Assembly (NCBI GenBank): GCA_945619025.1
Contig: CALZBJ010000013.1
Location: forward strand, 1-47,499
Length of the DNA: 47,499 nt
Reading direction: 5' to 3'
DNA from: CALZBJ01 sp945619025
GTDB lineage: Bacteria; Pseudomonadota; Gammaproteobacteria; Cardiobacteriales; Wohlfahrtiimonadaceae
Below, one piece after another: positions 32,087-40,924 of the stretch. Made by a program: the position numbers and the translations under genes. The notes beneath the pieces were generated by a model. The model was not told the origin of the DNA. It saw only the letters and a list, made by a program, of their open reading frames with translations, and did not search any database. The stretch's first letter is position 1. Each line of letters starts with the position of its first letter.

Positions 32087-33010
32087 ATGAAAGAAACCAC
32101 TAATATTCCTATTCTGAATCTGCCGGGGACTAGCAGTCTCTCCTATGAAAACTCTCTGATTCACTGCGAATCGCTCAATGCACTGGCAAACTTTTTTGGA
32201 CGCAACATGCAGGCCCATCGTCATGATCGTCATTACCAGCTGCATTTTATCAATAGCGGTAAGGTTCATTTAAGCCTTGGTGAAGATGAGTATAATGATG
32301 AGGGGCCACTTATTTTCCTCACCCCTCCGCCGATTCCGCATAGTTTTATCACCGAATCCACCGCCCACGGGATTGTGGTGACGGTGCATCAAAGTGTAAT
32401 CCAAGATCTCCTACAAGTGCTAGCAAAAGATGAGCTCCATCTCGAGCCGATCTGCATCACCCTAAGCCAAGTCTCTGATACCCTTGATCATCACAAAGAG
32501 CAGCTTCTACTTGGGCTTAAGGGGATTAGTCTCGCCGCTGAAAATAGCCAAGCCGATCACCACTCGTCCACCATTATGTATTGGACGAAGCTAATTTTTA
32601 TTAATCTGATTTCACTCCTTGAAGAAACGCCAGCAGTACGCCCATCGCATCATAGCTATTCACAAATTTTCCGTGATTATCTTGAGCTCATCGAAGAGAA
32701 CTTTAAAAAACATCTCCCCATCGATTTTTATGCCGATCAGCTCAATATTACCGAAGCAAAGCTCAATACCATCTGTCGAATCGTCTCAAATTCCTCATCA
32801 AAACAACTGATTTACGATCGCATTATTCAAGAGAGTAAGTATCTACTTAACTATACGGGCATGTATGTTAAAGAGATCGCCTTTGAGATTGGCTTCCAGG
32901 ATCCTGCCTATTTTACCCGGTTTTTTGCCAATTATATGGAATTGACCCCCACCCAATATCGCAATTCAATACGGCAACACACCCATTCAGAGCGTGCCCA
33001 TCAAAATTAA
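32087..33010 (+). CDS. hpaA: AraC/XylS-family regulator, HpaA-like
   Basis: The protein has 307 residues. An N-terminal cupin-type sensor (MQAHRHDRHYQLHFINSGKVH, ...FLTPPPIPHSF) precedes the C-terminal double helix-turn-helix: one helix pair at FYADQLNITEAKLNTICRIV, then YVKEIAFEIGFQDPAYFTRF and the end motif MELTPTQYRNSI. The sensor pattern and the position match HpaA, which activates HPA hydroxylase genes in response to HPA. The ATG at 32087 has GGAG 6 bases upstream; a TTG at 32075 overlaps that site. Its likely targets here are the C2-C1 genes. Assignment to HpaA rests largely on context. Confidence 0.85.
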   Translation: MKETTNIPILNLPGTSSLSYENSLIHCESLNALANFFGRNMQAHRHDRHYQLHFINSGKVHLSLGEDEYNDEGPLIFLTPPPIPHSFITESTAHGIVVTVHQSVIQDLLQVLAKDELHLEPICITLSQVSDTLDHHKEQLLLGLKGISLAAENSQADHHSSTIMYWTKLIFINLISLLEETPAVRPSHHSYSQIFRDYLELIEENFKKHLPIDFYADQLNITEAKLNTICRIVSNSSSKQLIYDRIIQESKYLLNYTGMYVKEIAFEIGFQDPAYFTRFFANYMELTPTQYRNSIRQHTHSERAHQN

Positions 33011-33015
33011 TCAAT

Positions 33016-33067
33016 AAAAAAGAGCCATGATTCAACGAGAGGTTAGCTTCGAGAATCATGGCTCTTT
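33016..33067. terminator. Bidirectional terminator between hpaA and the Bcr-type exporter
   Basis: A perfect 15-bp stem (AAAGAGCCATGATTC with GAATCATGGCTCTTT) has a structured loop and is flanked by an A-run on the left and CTTT on the right. It separates two converging genes. Confidence 0.88.
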
Positions 33068-33162
33068 CTGTTACTGCGCGACACCAAAATCAATGCAAGC
33101 GCTTCACTCTGAATGGAGTTGAAATCATTGAGCGATGCCTACATATCAACGCGCAGTAGTTA

Positions 33163-34365
33163 TCAATTAGAAGTGGCAGGCTCTTTCGTCGTCATCATGG
33201 CTAAGAAACTGAGTAACCCAGCGCAGGCAATGAGATAAATCATCGCTGCAGGGGAAGCTGATTTACTCTGACTCACAATAAAACTCAAGAGCCCACCGAG
33301 TCCAAACTGAACCGATACGGCTAGTCCCGCCGCCGCTCCAGCCTGTTTTTTCGGGAATAATCCCATCAATTTAGCAATGCAATTTGCGCTCAATAGACCG
33401 GTCATACCCACAAAGAAAAAGAGCCCTAACACCACTAAACTGAGCGGAATATCGATCATTAAGTGAACCACCAACATAAATAGACTCGATACAAGCACCG
33501 TTGTCGCGCCAAAGGCAATCATCTTTTGAGGATCGAGCGTACGGACTTGTCTTGCGTTAAAGATCGTCATCGCCATAATCGAAAAGATATTAAGCCCGAA
33601 AAGAAGCGCATAATGTTGGCTTGTGACACCAAAGTGTTCGATATAGACAAAGGGAGAGGCGGTAATATAAACAAACATCCCCGCAAACGCCATGCCCATA
33701 CAGCCGATATAACCAACCGCTCGGCGATTTTTAAGAATCTCAAAATAGGAGGTTAACGCCTGTGGGAGTGACTCAATCCGAGCCTCTTCGGGCAGCGTCT
33801 CTTTGATATTAATAAAACTCACCAATGCCGTAAGCCCGGCGAACAGCAGTAAAAAAACAAAGATTGAACGCCAGCCGAAAAAGTCCGCAAGATAACTGCC
33901 TAAAATCGGAGCAATCAGCGTTGCGATCATCGTAATGGTGTGCATCCACGATAAAATACGCGCCGAATCTTGCACTGAATAGAGATCACGAACAATCGCC
34001 CTTGCCAATACAGAAGCACTTGCCCCGCCTAACGCTTGGGCTAATCGAGCAATAAAGAGCTCGGTACCATTTGCCGCAAAAACACAGCCAATTGTCGCAA
34101 TAATATAGACAATCATCCCGGTAAAGAGCAGTTTGCGCCGACCAAATCGATCCGACAATGGCCCATAAAAAAACATCCCAACACTAAATCCGACTAAGAA
34201 AAAGGTGATGGTCTGTTTAATCTCACGAATATCCGCACCCAAATCGTCGGTGATCATCGTTAAACTCGGCAGATACATATCGATCGATAGTGGCCCGAAG
34301 GCCACTAATGCCGCTAGGATAATAATGAGTCCTGCACTTTGTGGAGTGGTCTGAATCTGTCTCAT
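33163..34365 (-). CDS. Bcr/CflA-type MFS exporter
   Basis: The protein has 400 residues and twelve hydrophobic segments. The family marks are AFGPLSIDMYLPSLTMI in helix 1, GFSVGMFFYGPLSDRFGRRKLL (loop 2-3) and RLAQALGGASASVLARAIVRDLY (helix 4-5). Members export bicyclomycin, chloramphenicol, sulfonamides and other small molecules by proton antiport. It starts 12 bases after the C1 reductase gene with AGAAGGAGG before the ATG, so it is translated from the same message. Here it may export HPA, a catechol intermediate or a quinone. That role is inferred only from linkage. Confidence 0.9.
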   Translation of the reverse strand: MRQIQTTPQSAGLIIILAALVAFGPLSIDMYLPSLTMITDDLGADIREIKQTITFFLVGFSVGMFFYGPLSDRFGRRKLLFTGMIVYIIATIGCVFAANGTELFIARLAQALGGASASVLARAIVRDLYSVQDSARILSWMHTITMIATLIAPILGSYLADFFGWRSIFVFLLLFAGLTALVSFINIKETLPEEARIESLPQALTSYFEILKNRRAVGYIGCMGMAFAGMFVYITASPFVYIEHFGVTSQHYALLFGLNIFSIMAMTIFNARQVRTLDPQKMIAFGATTVLVSSLFMLVVHLMIDIPLSLVVLGLFFFVGMTGLLSANCIAKLMGLFPKKQAGAAAGLAVSVQFGLGGLLSFIVSQSKSASPAAMIYLIACAGLLSFLAMMTTKEPATSN

Positions 34366-34377
34366 AAGACCCTCCTT

Positions 34378-35322
34378 CTATGAATTGGGATCAGGATCGC
34401 GGTCGATTAACTCTTTTAGAATCTTTTTAAATACGGAGATCTCTTCGGAGGTATATTTTTTAAATACTTCCGTTTGATGGTTTGACGCAATGCTCGCAAG
34501 TTTCCCCGCCGCCGCACGCCCTTCTTCCGTTAAACTGAGCGTCCCTTCCACACATTTTAAGAAGCCTTTTAATTTAAGCGCTTCTACCGCGATATTGATC
34601 TCACGCATCGGCATGCCCACTTCCTTGAGCATCTCTTCCCGTGTCGATCCATGTTCGCCCAGTAACACCATCGCTAAACGCGCTTCACTTGTACTTAACC
34701 CTGAAGAGAGTTGTTTCGGGTAATACTCATTTTGATAAGCACGAACCGCTTGCGTGAGTAGGTAGTGCATATTGTCAAACAAACGCTCATCGCACGAGGA
34801 GGCCTCTTTTTTATGAGAATCGGGATCAATCACATGCCCGGGATGCGGTAATACCGCTGAATACGCCCCTTGATGATAGAGAAGAGGCGGTTTTCCATTA
34901 TCACTAAAGCCCACCACTTTCCCGACTAAAATAACGTGATCTCCCCCATCTAAGGTTTCATGGAGTTCACATTCAAAGCTTGCAGCACAATTCGGGAGTA
35001 ATACCGAACCGCCTGCGCCCTCTTTAAATTCAATGCCTGCAAAACGATCTTCTGCAGGACGTGCAAAATTGTTCGAAATATTGATCTGATCAACGGCAAG
35101 GACATTCACCGCAAAATGCGTTGCATTTAAAAAGACCTCTTTACTGCCTGAACGGCGATCAATACTCCATAAAATAAGTGCTGGATCAAGTGATACTGAG
35201 TTAAAACTATTTGCTGTAACACCCACTCGATTCCCATCTCTGTCCGTTGCCGTCATCACCGTTACACCGGTTGCAAAGTTTCCTAATGCGCGACGAAATG
35301 CTTTTGGATCAATCTGTCCCAT
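34378..35322 (-). CDS. C1-hpah: 4-hydroxyphenylacetate 3-hydroxylase, reductase component C1
   Basis: This NADH:FMN oxidoreductase supplies reduced flavin to the C2 oxygenase. Residues ~1-165 form the HpaC-like flavin reductase domain (FRRALGNFATGVTVMTA, VGVTANSFNSVSLDP, ALILWSIDRRSGSKE). Residues ~180-314 form an extra helical winged-helix domain of MarR type (LSTSEARLAMVLLGEHGS, MREINIAVEALKLKGF). The same two-domain build and the ~315-residue length are known for C1 of Acinetobacter baumannii, where the MarR-like part binds HPA and releases an autoinhibition. It lies 230 bases after C2 and directly before the exporter. Confidence 0.93.
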   Translation of the reverse strand: MGQIDPKAFRRALGNFATGVTVMTATDRDGNRVGVTANSFNSVSLDPALILWSIDRRSGSKEVFLNATHFAVNVLAVDQINISNNFARPAEDRFAGIEFKEGAGGSVLLPNCAASFECELHETLDGGDHVILVGKVVGFSDNGKPPLLYHQGAYSAVLPHPGHVIDPDSHKKEASSCDERLFDNMHYLLTQAVRAYQNEYYPKQLSSGLSTSEARLAMVLLGEHGSTREEMLKEVGMPMREINIAVEALKLKGFLKCVEGTLSLTEEGRAAAGKLASIASNHQTEVFKKYTSEEISVFKKILKELIDRDPDPNS

Positions 35323-35552
35323 ATCCTTATCCTTATCCCCTTAAGTCATTGGTTGGTATTGTTATTATTATGTGCTGTTTATCTATTATATTTATAGAAA
35401 CGTTATAGAAATTAGATTCTATGACTCCCATCCATTATTACAGCTATGGATATAAATATCCAAACAAGACCAGCGCTCTGGTATCCACCACGGCCGGCCC
35501 TGCTTGGAGGGAGGAACTGTTATTATTATGTTTTTAGTAAAGCGAAGTCGGC
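35323..35552. other. 230-base gap between the C2 and C1 genes
   Basis: The gap holds an inverted repeat TGGATAT-TT-ATATCCA, a short ACCAG/CTGGT hairpin without a U-run, and a repeated TTTCTATAA before the C1 leader. C1 may have its own promoter here. No terminator is convincing. Confidence 0.4.
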
Positions 35553-36722
35553 TTATACCATGCTTGGATCGGGATCAAGTCCCATGATTTCACGACCTAA
35601 AATTTGCGCACAAACATCGTAGTCAGTATACGCATGCGCTCCGGTCATATGAGAATCTCTAAAGAGGCGTTGTAATTCATTGCCATCAAACCACGCGGAT
35701 CCGCCGGCTGCTGTAAAGAGACGATCAACCGCTTCAATACACATTTTAACTGCGTAGCCTTGGTTTGTACGCCAGTACGCTAAACGCTCTTGGGTTGGAT
35801 ACTCTTTACGCTCACCGTGAACTTTATGATCTTCCCAAGTTTTCTCTAACAGTGCACGCGCGGCTAACACTTGATGGGTCGATTCTGCAAGACGCATTAA
35901 TGCAGGTGTTGCGGTACCTACGCTAGCACCAGTATAGGCACGAACGCGGTTTTTAGTGCGCTCTTTAAAGGCTTCTAACATGCGCTCTGCTACCCCTAAA
36001 CTGATCGCAGCAAACCCACACGCAAAGTACGGACGATATGGCGTGTAATAAATTTTGCTATCGGGATAGAGACCAAATCCGGCAGATTTACCGGTCATCA
36101 TATCTTGCGCTGCTTGGATACGGTGTTCAGGAACAAATACATTCTCAATTTTTAAGGTTTTTGATCCACTGCCTTTCATACCCATCACAAACCAGTTATC
36201 GACGATGGTGTAATCTTCACGTGGAATCACCGCAAACGAGTAAACTTTGTTACCTTCCGCGTCATAGCGGTTACAACCAATGATTGCCCAGTCCGCGTGA
36301 TCACAGCCACTGCTCCAGCCCATTTCGCCACTTAAACGAATGCCACCTTCTACCTCTTCAATGGTGCTAAAAGGCGCGATTGAACTGCTCGCAACGGTAT
36401 CAGGATTATCTTTCCAAAGCTCGTCTTGAAACTCTTTTGGGAACATCGCTAATTGGTGATTATGCGTACAGAGAAGACTGTAAGCCCACGCCGTACCACC
36501 ACATGCGGAGGCAAGCGCAACAACGCACTCAGCGAAATCGGGCAGAGAGATCTCGTACCCACCGTATGCTTTCGGTAAAAATGCACGATGCAGACCTGTC
36601 TCTTTTAATAAGCGAATGTTCTCTTCTGGTACTTTTCGCTCCGCTTCAGCTTTATCTGCATTCGCTGCAATAATTGGTAAAATCTTTTCTAAGCGCTCTA
36701 AAAGAAAATTAGACTCAGTCAT
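35553..36722 (-). CDS. C2-hpah: 4-hydroxyphenylacetate 3-hydroxylase, oxygenase component C2
   Basis: This group D flavin monooxygenase of acyl-CoA-dehydrogenase fold hydroxylates HPA to 3,4-dihydroxyphenylacetate using FMNH- and O2. The ATG at 36722 (389 residues) has GGGAG 7 bases upstream. With a constant offset of 33, the residues I recall as important in the Acinetobacter C2 (His120, Ser146, Ser171, Arg263, His396) fall on His87, Ser113, Ser138, Arg230 and His363 here, all conserved. Other marks are SGEMGWSSGCDHADWAI and GMKGSGSKTLKIENVFVPE. It replaces HpaB of enteric bacteria. It is transcribed ahead of C1 and the exporter. Confidence 0.95.
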   Translation of the reverse strand: MTESNFLLERLEKILPIIAANADKAEAERKVPEENIRLLKETGLHRAFLPKAYGGYEISLPDFAECVVALASACGGTAWAYSLLCTHNHQLAMFPKEFQDELWKDNPDTVASSSIAPFSTIEEVEGGIRLSGEMGWSSGCDHADWAIIGCNRYDAEGNKVYSFAVIPREDYTIVDNWFVMGMKGSGSKTLKIENVFVPEHRIQAAQDMMTGKSAGFGLYPDSKIYYTPYRPYFACGFAAISLGVAERMLEAFKERTKNRVRAYTGASVGTATPALMRLAESTHQVLAARALLEKTWEDHKVHGERKEYPTQERLAYWRTNQGYAVKMCIEAVDRLFTAAGGSAWFDGNELQRLFRDSHMTGAHAYTDYDVCAQILGREIMGLDPDPSMV

Positions 36723-36904
36723 ATCTCTACTCCCATCTCTTCGATCGTTATTATTTTTTATTGATCTTATTGTTTTATAAATTATTTTATTTGATGTCTT
36801 TTTCAAGGCATAATTCGATTATGCGTGATAGATTTCAAATGATAAATGTAATTTTCCAAGCTAAACTTGTACTTTCCATATGAATTGTTAATTTATTAGC
36901 AAAT

Positions 36905-36961
36905 AAAAAAGAAAGTCGTAACAATAAGGTGCTAAAAATAGCTCCCATCATTACGACTTTC
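36905..36961 (-). terminator. Terminator of gabD
   Basis: GAAAGTCGTAA (36951-36961 read on the minus strand) pairs perfectly with TTACGACTTTC (36911-36921) around an inner GCTA/TAGC stem. On the minus strand it is followed by TTTTTTATTT. A smaller GAGCC/GGCTC hairpin lies just before it (36972-36990). The 288-base C2-gabD gap otherwise shows only the AT-rich C2 leader. Confidence 0.85.
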
Positions 36962-37010
36962 ATAGTTGATCGAGCCTTTTATGGCGGCTCTATTTTAAAA
37001 TAATAGTGGA

Positions 37011-38462
37011 TTATATTCCGGCTAACAAGACATATTTAATCTCTAAATAATCCTCAATGCCATATTTAGATCCCTCGCGGCCAAGGCCTGATTGTTTAAC
37101 GCCACCAAAGGGCGCCGCCTCATTTGATAATAGCCCAGTATTGACCGCAACCATGCCATATTCCAAGGATTCTGTCATGCGAACAATGCGGCCTAAATCT
37201 TGGGTGAAGAGATAAGAAGCCAAACCAAACTCAGTATCATTAGCGTAATTAACAACTTCCGCCTCCGTTTCAAATTTAAATACCGGTGCAAGCGGGCCAA
37301 ACGTCTCCTCTTTTGCCACCAACATCTCTTGTTTTACATCTTTCACAATCGTGGGTTTAAAAAAGAGCGACCCGAGTGTCGAATCGATCTCTCCACCCGT
37401 TACTAGCGTCCCGCCTTTTGAGACCACATCATTAATGTGCGATGTCACTTTTTTAACCGCATTTTCATCAATAACTGGCCCAAGCTCAACCCCTTCAGTT
37501 AATCCATCGCCGAGTTTAAGCCCATTTACGGCCTCTGAAAAACGCTCAACAAATCGATCATAAATGCCCGACTGCACATAAAAACGATTCGCACAGACGC
37601 ACGTTTGCCCAGAATTACGGAATTTACTATTGAGCGCCCCATCAATCACCGCATCGAGATCCGCATCATCAAAGACAATAAAGGGCGCATTCCCGCCAAG
37701 TTCCATCGTCACTTTTTTAATGGTTGACGCGCACTGCTCCATCAATTTTCGCCCAACGCCCGTTGACCCCGTAAAACTAAATTTACGCACGCGATCATCT
37801 TCGGTGAGCACTTTCCCAATCTCAACGGCGTCCCCGGTAATAATATTAAGCACGCCCTTTGGAATCCCGGCGCGATCCGCTAGCTCTGCAATCGCAAAGG
37901 CTGAAAGAGGCGTTTGAGAGGCAGGACGCACCACAATAGTACAACCCGCCGCAATGGCTGGCGCAATCTTACGGGTGATCATCGCATTGGGGAAATTCCA
38001 TGGAGTAACCGCCGCGCAAACACCGATCGGCTCTTTCGTCACTAAAATGCGTTTATCACTGCTCGGCCCTGGAATAATATCGCCATAAATCCGTTTTGCT
38101 TCTTCAGCGTACCACTCAATATAGGAGGCGCCGTAAGCAATTTCACCACGGGCTTCTGACAACGGTTTTCCTTGCTCCAAGGTAAGAATTTTGGCTAAAT
38201 CCTCTTGATGCTCCATCATCAGATCAAACCAGCGGCGCAATAATTGACTGCGGGTTTTCGCCGGTACGCTACGCCACGATTTAAGTGCATCCGTCGCCGC
38301 TTCCACTGCGTTTTCTGCATCTAAACGGCTCATCTGTGGGACATCGGCAATATGCTCACCATTTGCCGGATTAATCACCGCAACGGTTTCGCCACTAATC
38401 GCATCGATCCATTTTCCATCGACGTAACTCTGCGTGCGTAATAAATTTGAGTCCTTTAACAT
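37011..38462 (-). CDS. gabD: Succinate-semialdehyde dehydrogenase (NADP+) GabD
   Basis: GabD oxidises succinate semialdehyde, the product of the HPA aldolase HpaI, to succinate. It has 483 residues (ATG at 38462 with GGGGAG just upstream), matching E. coli GabD. Aldehyde dehydrogenase marks are VTPWNFPNAMITRKIAPAIA, FTGSTGVGRKLM (NAD(P) loop), the general base in VTMELGGNAPFIVF, the catalytic cysteine in NSGQTCVCANRFY, and FGPLAPVFKF. It sits between terminators on both sides, so it is a separate unit inside the HPA locus. A related semialdehyde dehydrogenase activity is possible, but the pathway needs exactly this step. Confidence 0.94.
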   Translation of the reverse strand: MLKDSNLLRTQSYVDGKWIDAISGETVAVINPANGEHIADVPQMSRLDAENAVEAATDALKSWRSVPAKTRSQLLRRWFDLMMEHQEDLAKILTLEQGKPLSEARGEIAYGASYIEWYAEEAKRIYGDIIPGPSSDKRILVTKEPIGVCAAVTPWNFPNAMITRKIAPAIAAGCTIVVRPASQTPLSAFAIAELADRAGIPKGVLNIITGDAVEIGKVLTEDDRVRKFSFTGSTGVGRKLMEQCASTIKKVTMELGGNAPFIVFDDADLDAVIDGALNSKFRNSGQTCVCANRFYVQSGIYDRFVERFSEAVNGLKLGDGLTEGVELGPVIDENAVKKVTSHINDVVSKGGTLVTGGEIDSTLGSLFFKPTIVKDVKQEMLVAKEETFGPLAPVFKFETEAEVVNYANDTEFGLASYLFTQDLGRIVRMTESLEYGMVAVNTGLLSNEAAPFGGVKQSGLGREGSKYGIEDYLEIKYVLLAGI

Positions 38463-38542
38463 GTCACTCCCCTTCATTGGTTATGATTCATTTTGTTATT
38501 ATTGTTGAATTTACGGGCCATAAAGCCGGATTCTTTCCAATA

Positions 38543-38588
38543 AAAAGCCCTGTGAATGTGAACGTTTTCACCATTAGACAGGGCTTTT
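38543..38588 (-). terminator. Terminator of the hpaG1-hpaI operon
   Basis: A perfect 11-bp stem AAAAGCCCTGT/ACAGGGCTTTT has an inner GTGAA/TTCAC pairing. It lies 50 bases after hpaI and before gabD, so gabD needs its own promoter. Confidence 0.9.
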
Positions 38589-38637
38589 AAAGGTTAACTT
38601 ATAATGCTAATTTCTGTGCGACTAAAGAGGCAACCCG

Positions 38638-39456
38638 CTAATACACCGAGTTGCTATCATCTTTTTTTGCCCCATTTGGCGCTTTAAATTTATCAAGTAG
38701 CGCTTGGCATGATTTCACTAAAATTGAGGTATCAACACCGACCGCCACAAAGTTAAAGCCCATCTCAATAAAGCGTTTAGCGCCCTCTTCATTTGCATAT
38801 AAAATCCCCGCGGCTTTCCCGTGAGATTTAATAATTTTAAGCGCTTTTTCAATCGCCGCTTGCACCTCAGGATGCGATGGATTCCCCCGATGCCCCATCG
38901 AGGCGCTCAGATCTGCAGGGCCAATAAAGATCCCATCTACGCCCTCAAGCGAAGCGATGGCACCCAGATTTTTAACGCCTTCAAGTGTCTCAATTTGAAG
39001 CAATAAACACATCTCATCATCGGCTTGATTAAGATAATCATCGACCTGATTCCAACGTGATGCCCGCGCAAGCGCACTTCCTACACCACGAATCCCTTTT
39101 GGGGGATACCACATCGATTTAACGTAGGTTTCAGCCTGTTCTTTTGTCTCGACCATCGGGATTAAGAGCGTTTTCGCGCCTAGATCGAGAAGCTGTTTAA
39201 TCACAGCAGACGAGCCCTCTAAGGGACGAATGACCGGATGAGAAATCCCTTCGCTCTCATACGGTGCGATCGCTTGCAACTGGTTTAACAGGGTTGATAC
39301 ATTATTCGGTGCGTGCTCACCATCAAGGAGAAGCCAGTCATACCCAATCGATGCAACCATCTCAGCGGTATATCCATTCGCAAGACCTACCCAAAGCCCA
39401 ATTTGAGGCTCTCCTGATTTTAATGCGGCTTTAAACGCATTTTTCCTAAATTTCAT
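38638..39456 (-). CDS. hpaI: 4-hydroxy-2-oxoheptanedioate aldolase HpaI
   Basis: This class II, metal-dependent aldolase cleaves 4-hydroxy-2-oxoheptane-1,7-dioate to pyruvate and succinate semialdehyde. It has 272 residues. Marks of the HpcH/HpaI family are GYDWLLLDGEHAPN, VIRPLEGSSAVIKQLLDLGA, LLIPMVETKEQA, the metal glutamate in LLQIETLEGVKN and the metal aspartate in FIGPADLSASMGH. The C-terminus (KKDDSNSVY) is a short variable tail. It is the last gene of the operon, 57 bases after hpaH. Confidence 0.97.
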   Translation of the reverse strand: MKFRKNAFKAALKSGEPQIGLWVGLANGYTAEMVASIGYDWLLLDGEHAPNNVSTLLNQLQAIAPYESEGISHPVIRPLEGSSAVIKQLLDLGAKTLLIPMVETKEQAETYVKSMWYPPKGIRGVGSALARASRWNQVDDYLNQADDEMCLLLQIETLEGVKNLGAIASLEGVDGIFIGPADLSASMGHRGNPSHPEVQAAIEKALKIIKSHGKAAGILYANEEGAKRFIEMGFNFVAVGVDTSILVKSCQALLDKFKAPNGAKKDDSNSVY

Positions 39457-39513
39457 CTATCTATTCCTTCAATTTTAGAATGTTTCGATCAAATAACAGA
39501 ACTATCTGATCGT

Positions 39514-40317
39514 TTATCCAAAATAGCAGGTTACTGCGCCAAGTTCATCATAATCTACATGAAATGTATCGCCTTTGCGCGCGGGCACGGGGCGTGTAAA
39601 TGATCCGCCTAAAATAACCTGTCCTGCCTCAAGCTCAACCCCATAAGGATGGAGTTTATTGGCAAGCCACGCAACCCCTTTTGCCGGATGATTTAATACC
39701 GCTGCAGAGACGCCCGATTCCTCAATCACGCCATTACGATATAAAATCGCACTGACTCGGCGAAGATCAAGCTCGGTTGGACGAATCGCTCGCCCGCCCA
39801 TCACAACACCGGCATTGGCCGCATTATCAGAGATCGTATCGAAGACTTTACGTGTCACCTTAGTTTCAGAATCAACCTGCTCAATCCGCGCATCAATAAT
39901 TTCTAATGCAGGAATTACCCAATCGGTGGCATCGAGCACATCGAAAATCGTGCAATTCGGGCCACGTAGCGGTTTACCCAAGATAAAGGCGAGCTCCACC
40001 TCAACGCGCGGTACAATAAAGCGATCCGTTGGGATCGTCGTGCCCTCTTCAAAAAACATATCGTCTAATAACGCGCCATAATCAGGCTCATCAATGTTCG
40101 ATGAAAGCTGCATTGCCCGCGATGTTAGACCAATTTTATGCCCTTTTAAAATGCGCCCTTCGGCAATTTTTTGCGCAACCCACGCCTTTTGAATTTTGTA
40201 AGCATCGTCAATCGTAATATCAGGGTGCTGAAGGGAAAATTGGCGCAGTTGCTCTCCGCTTTTTTCCGCCTGATTGAGCGAACGCGCAAGGTGTTCGATC
40301 GTTTCTGGTGTTAACAT
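39514..40317 (-). CDS. hpaH: 2-oxo-hept-4-ene-1,7-dioate hydratase HpaH
   Basis: HpaH hydrates 2-oxohept-4-ene-1,7-dioate to the 4-hydroxy compound used by HpaI. The ATG at 40317 follows AAGGAAGAG and gives 267 residues, the E. coli length. It is a fumarylacetoacetate-hydrolase-superfamily member related to MhpD: DAYKIQKAWVAQKIAEGR, LKGHKIGLTSRAMQ, VPRVEVELAFILGK (metal glutamates) and VAWLANKLHPYGVELEAGQV. The upstream gap to hpaF (165 bases) has a TCATAGC/GCTATGA hairpin at the end of hpaF but no terminator run. Confidence 0.97.
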   Translation of the reverse strand: MLTPETIEHLARSLNQAEKSGEQLRQFSLQHPDITIDDAYKIQKAWVAQKIAEGRILKGHKIGLTSRAMQLSSNIDEPDYGALLDDMFFEEGTTIPTDRFIVPRVEVELAFILGKPLRGPNCTIFDVLDATDWVIPALEIIDARIEQVDSETKVTRKVFDTISDNAANAGVVMGGRAIRPTELDLRRVSAILYRNGVIEESGVSAAVLNHPAKGVAWLANKLHPYGVELEAGQVILGGSFTRPVPARKGDTFHVDYDELGAVTCYFG

Positions 40318-40482
40318 AGCTCTTCCTTTTAGTTCTCTAACGCACATCTATGACTGAGCATCACTTAGCATGATATGCGCCGTTTATTTTTATAATCTGT
40401 CTTACTGTTTACTTAAATGCACTTTTACACAAACATACAGAGATGGGCGTATAAAGATGGGCAAAGGCTCATAGCAATAGCG

Positions 40483-40881
40483 CTATGATTTTGCAGCCTC
40501 GTTTTGTAAAAATGCATGAATATTATTTTTCTTATAGGTCAATACAGGATCGATCTCCTGCATCTCAAATGTGATCGCTAATAAGCGTCTCTCTTGAATG
40601 GTCGCAAGGTAAGATTCGATGACGTTAAACAGATCATCACAGACCTTTTTACGCACCTCCAAATCCCGCCCGGATCCCACTTTTAAAAGAATATGGATAA
40701 ACGCATAATCGTGCGCTCCATCTGCAATTCGATAATGATCCATACGGATTGCGCGACTGCGTATCCCCCCTAGAGGGAATACGCCACTGCCGCCCAAGTT
40801 TTCATGTACAAGGGTGAAAAACTGATCAAAATCGAGCTCATTCTCTAAATTTGCTGAATATTCAACAATAAAATGAGGCAT
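40483..40881 (-). CDS. hpaF: 5-carboxymethyl-2-hydroxymuconate isomerase HpaF
   Basis: HpaF converts 5-carboxymethyl-2-hydroxymuconate to its 2-oxo isomer before decarboxylation. It is a small tautomerase-superfamily (CHMI) protein of 132 residues. Pro2 after the initiator Met (MPHFIVEYSANLE) is the catalytic proline. Other marks are SRAIRMDHYRIADG and FIHILLKVGSGR. AAAGGAG precedes the ATG, and hpaD ends 43 bases upstream. Confidence 0.96.
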   Translation of the reverse strand: MPHFIVEYSANLENELDFDQFFTLVHENLGGSGVFPLGGIRSRAIRMDHYRIADGAHDYAFIHILLKVGSGRDLEVRKKVCDDLFNVIESYLATIQERRLLAITFEMQEIDPVLTYKKNNIHAFLQNEAAKS

Positions 40882-40924
40882 GATACTCTCCTTTTTGAAT
40901 CGTTTAATGGATTAAAAATTAAGA

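Noticed and set aside
35323..35552. Terminator between C2 and C1
   Set aside because: The hairpins there lack a U-run, so transcription may continue into C1.
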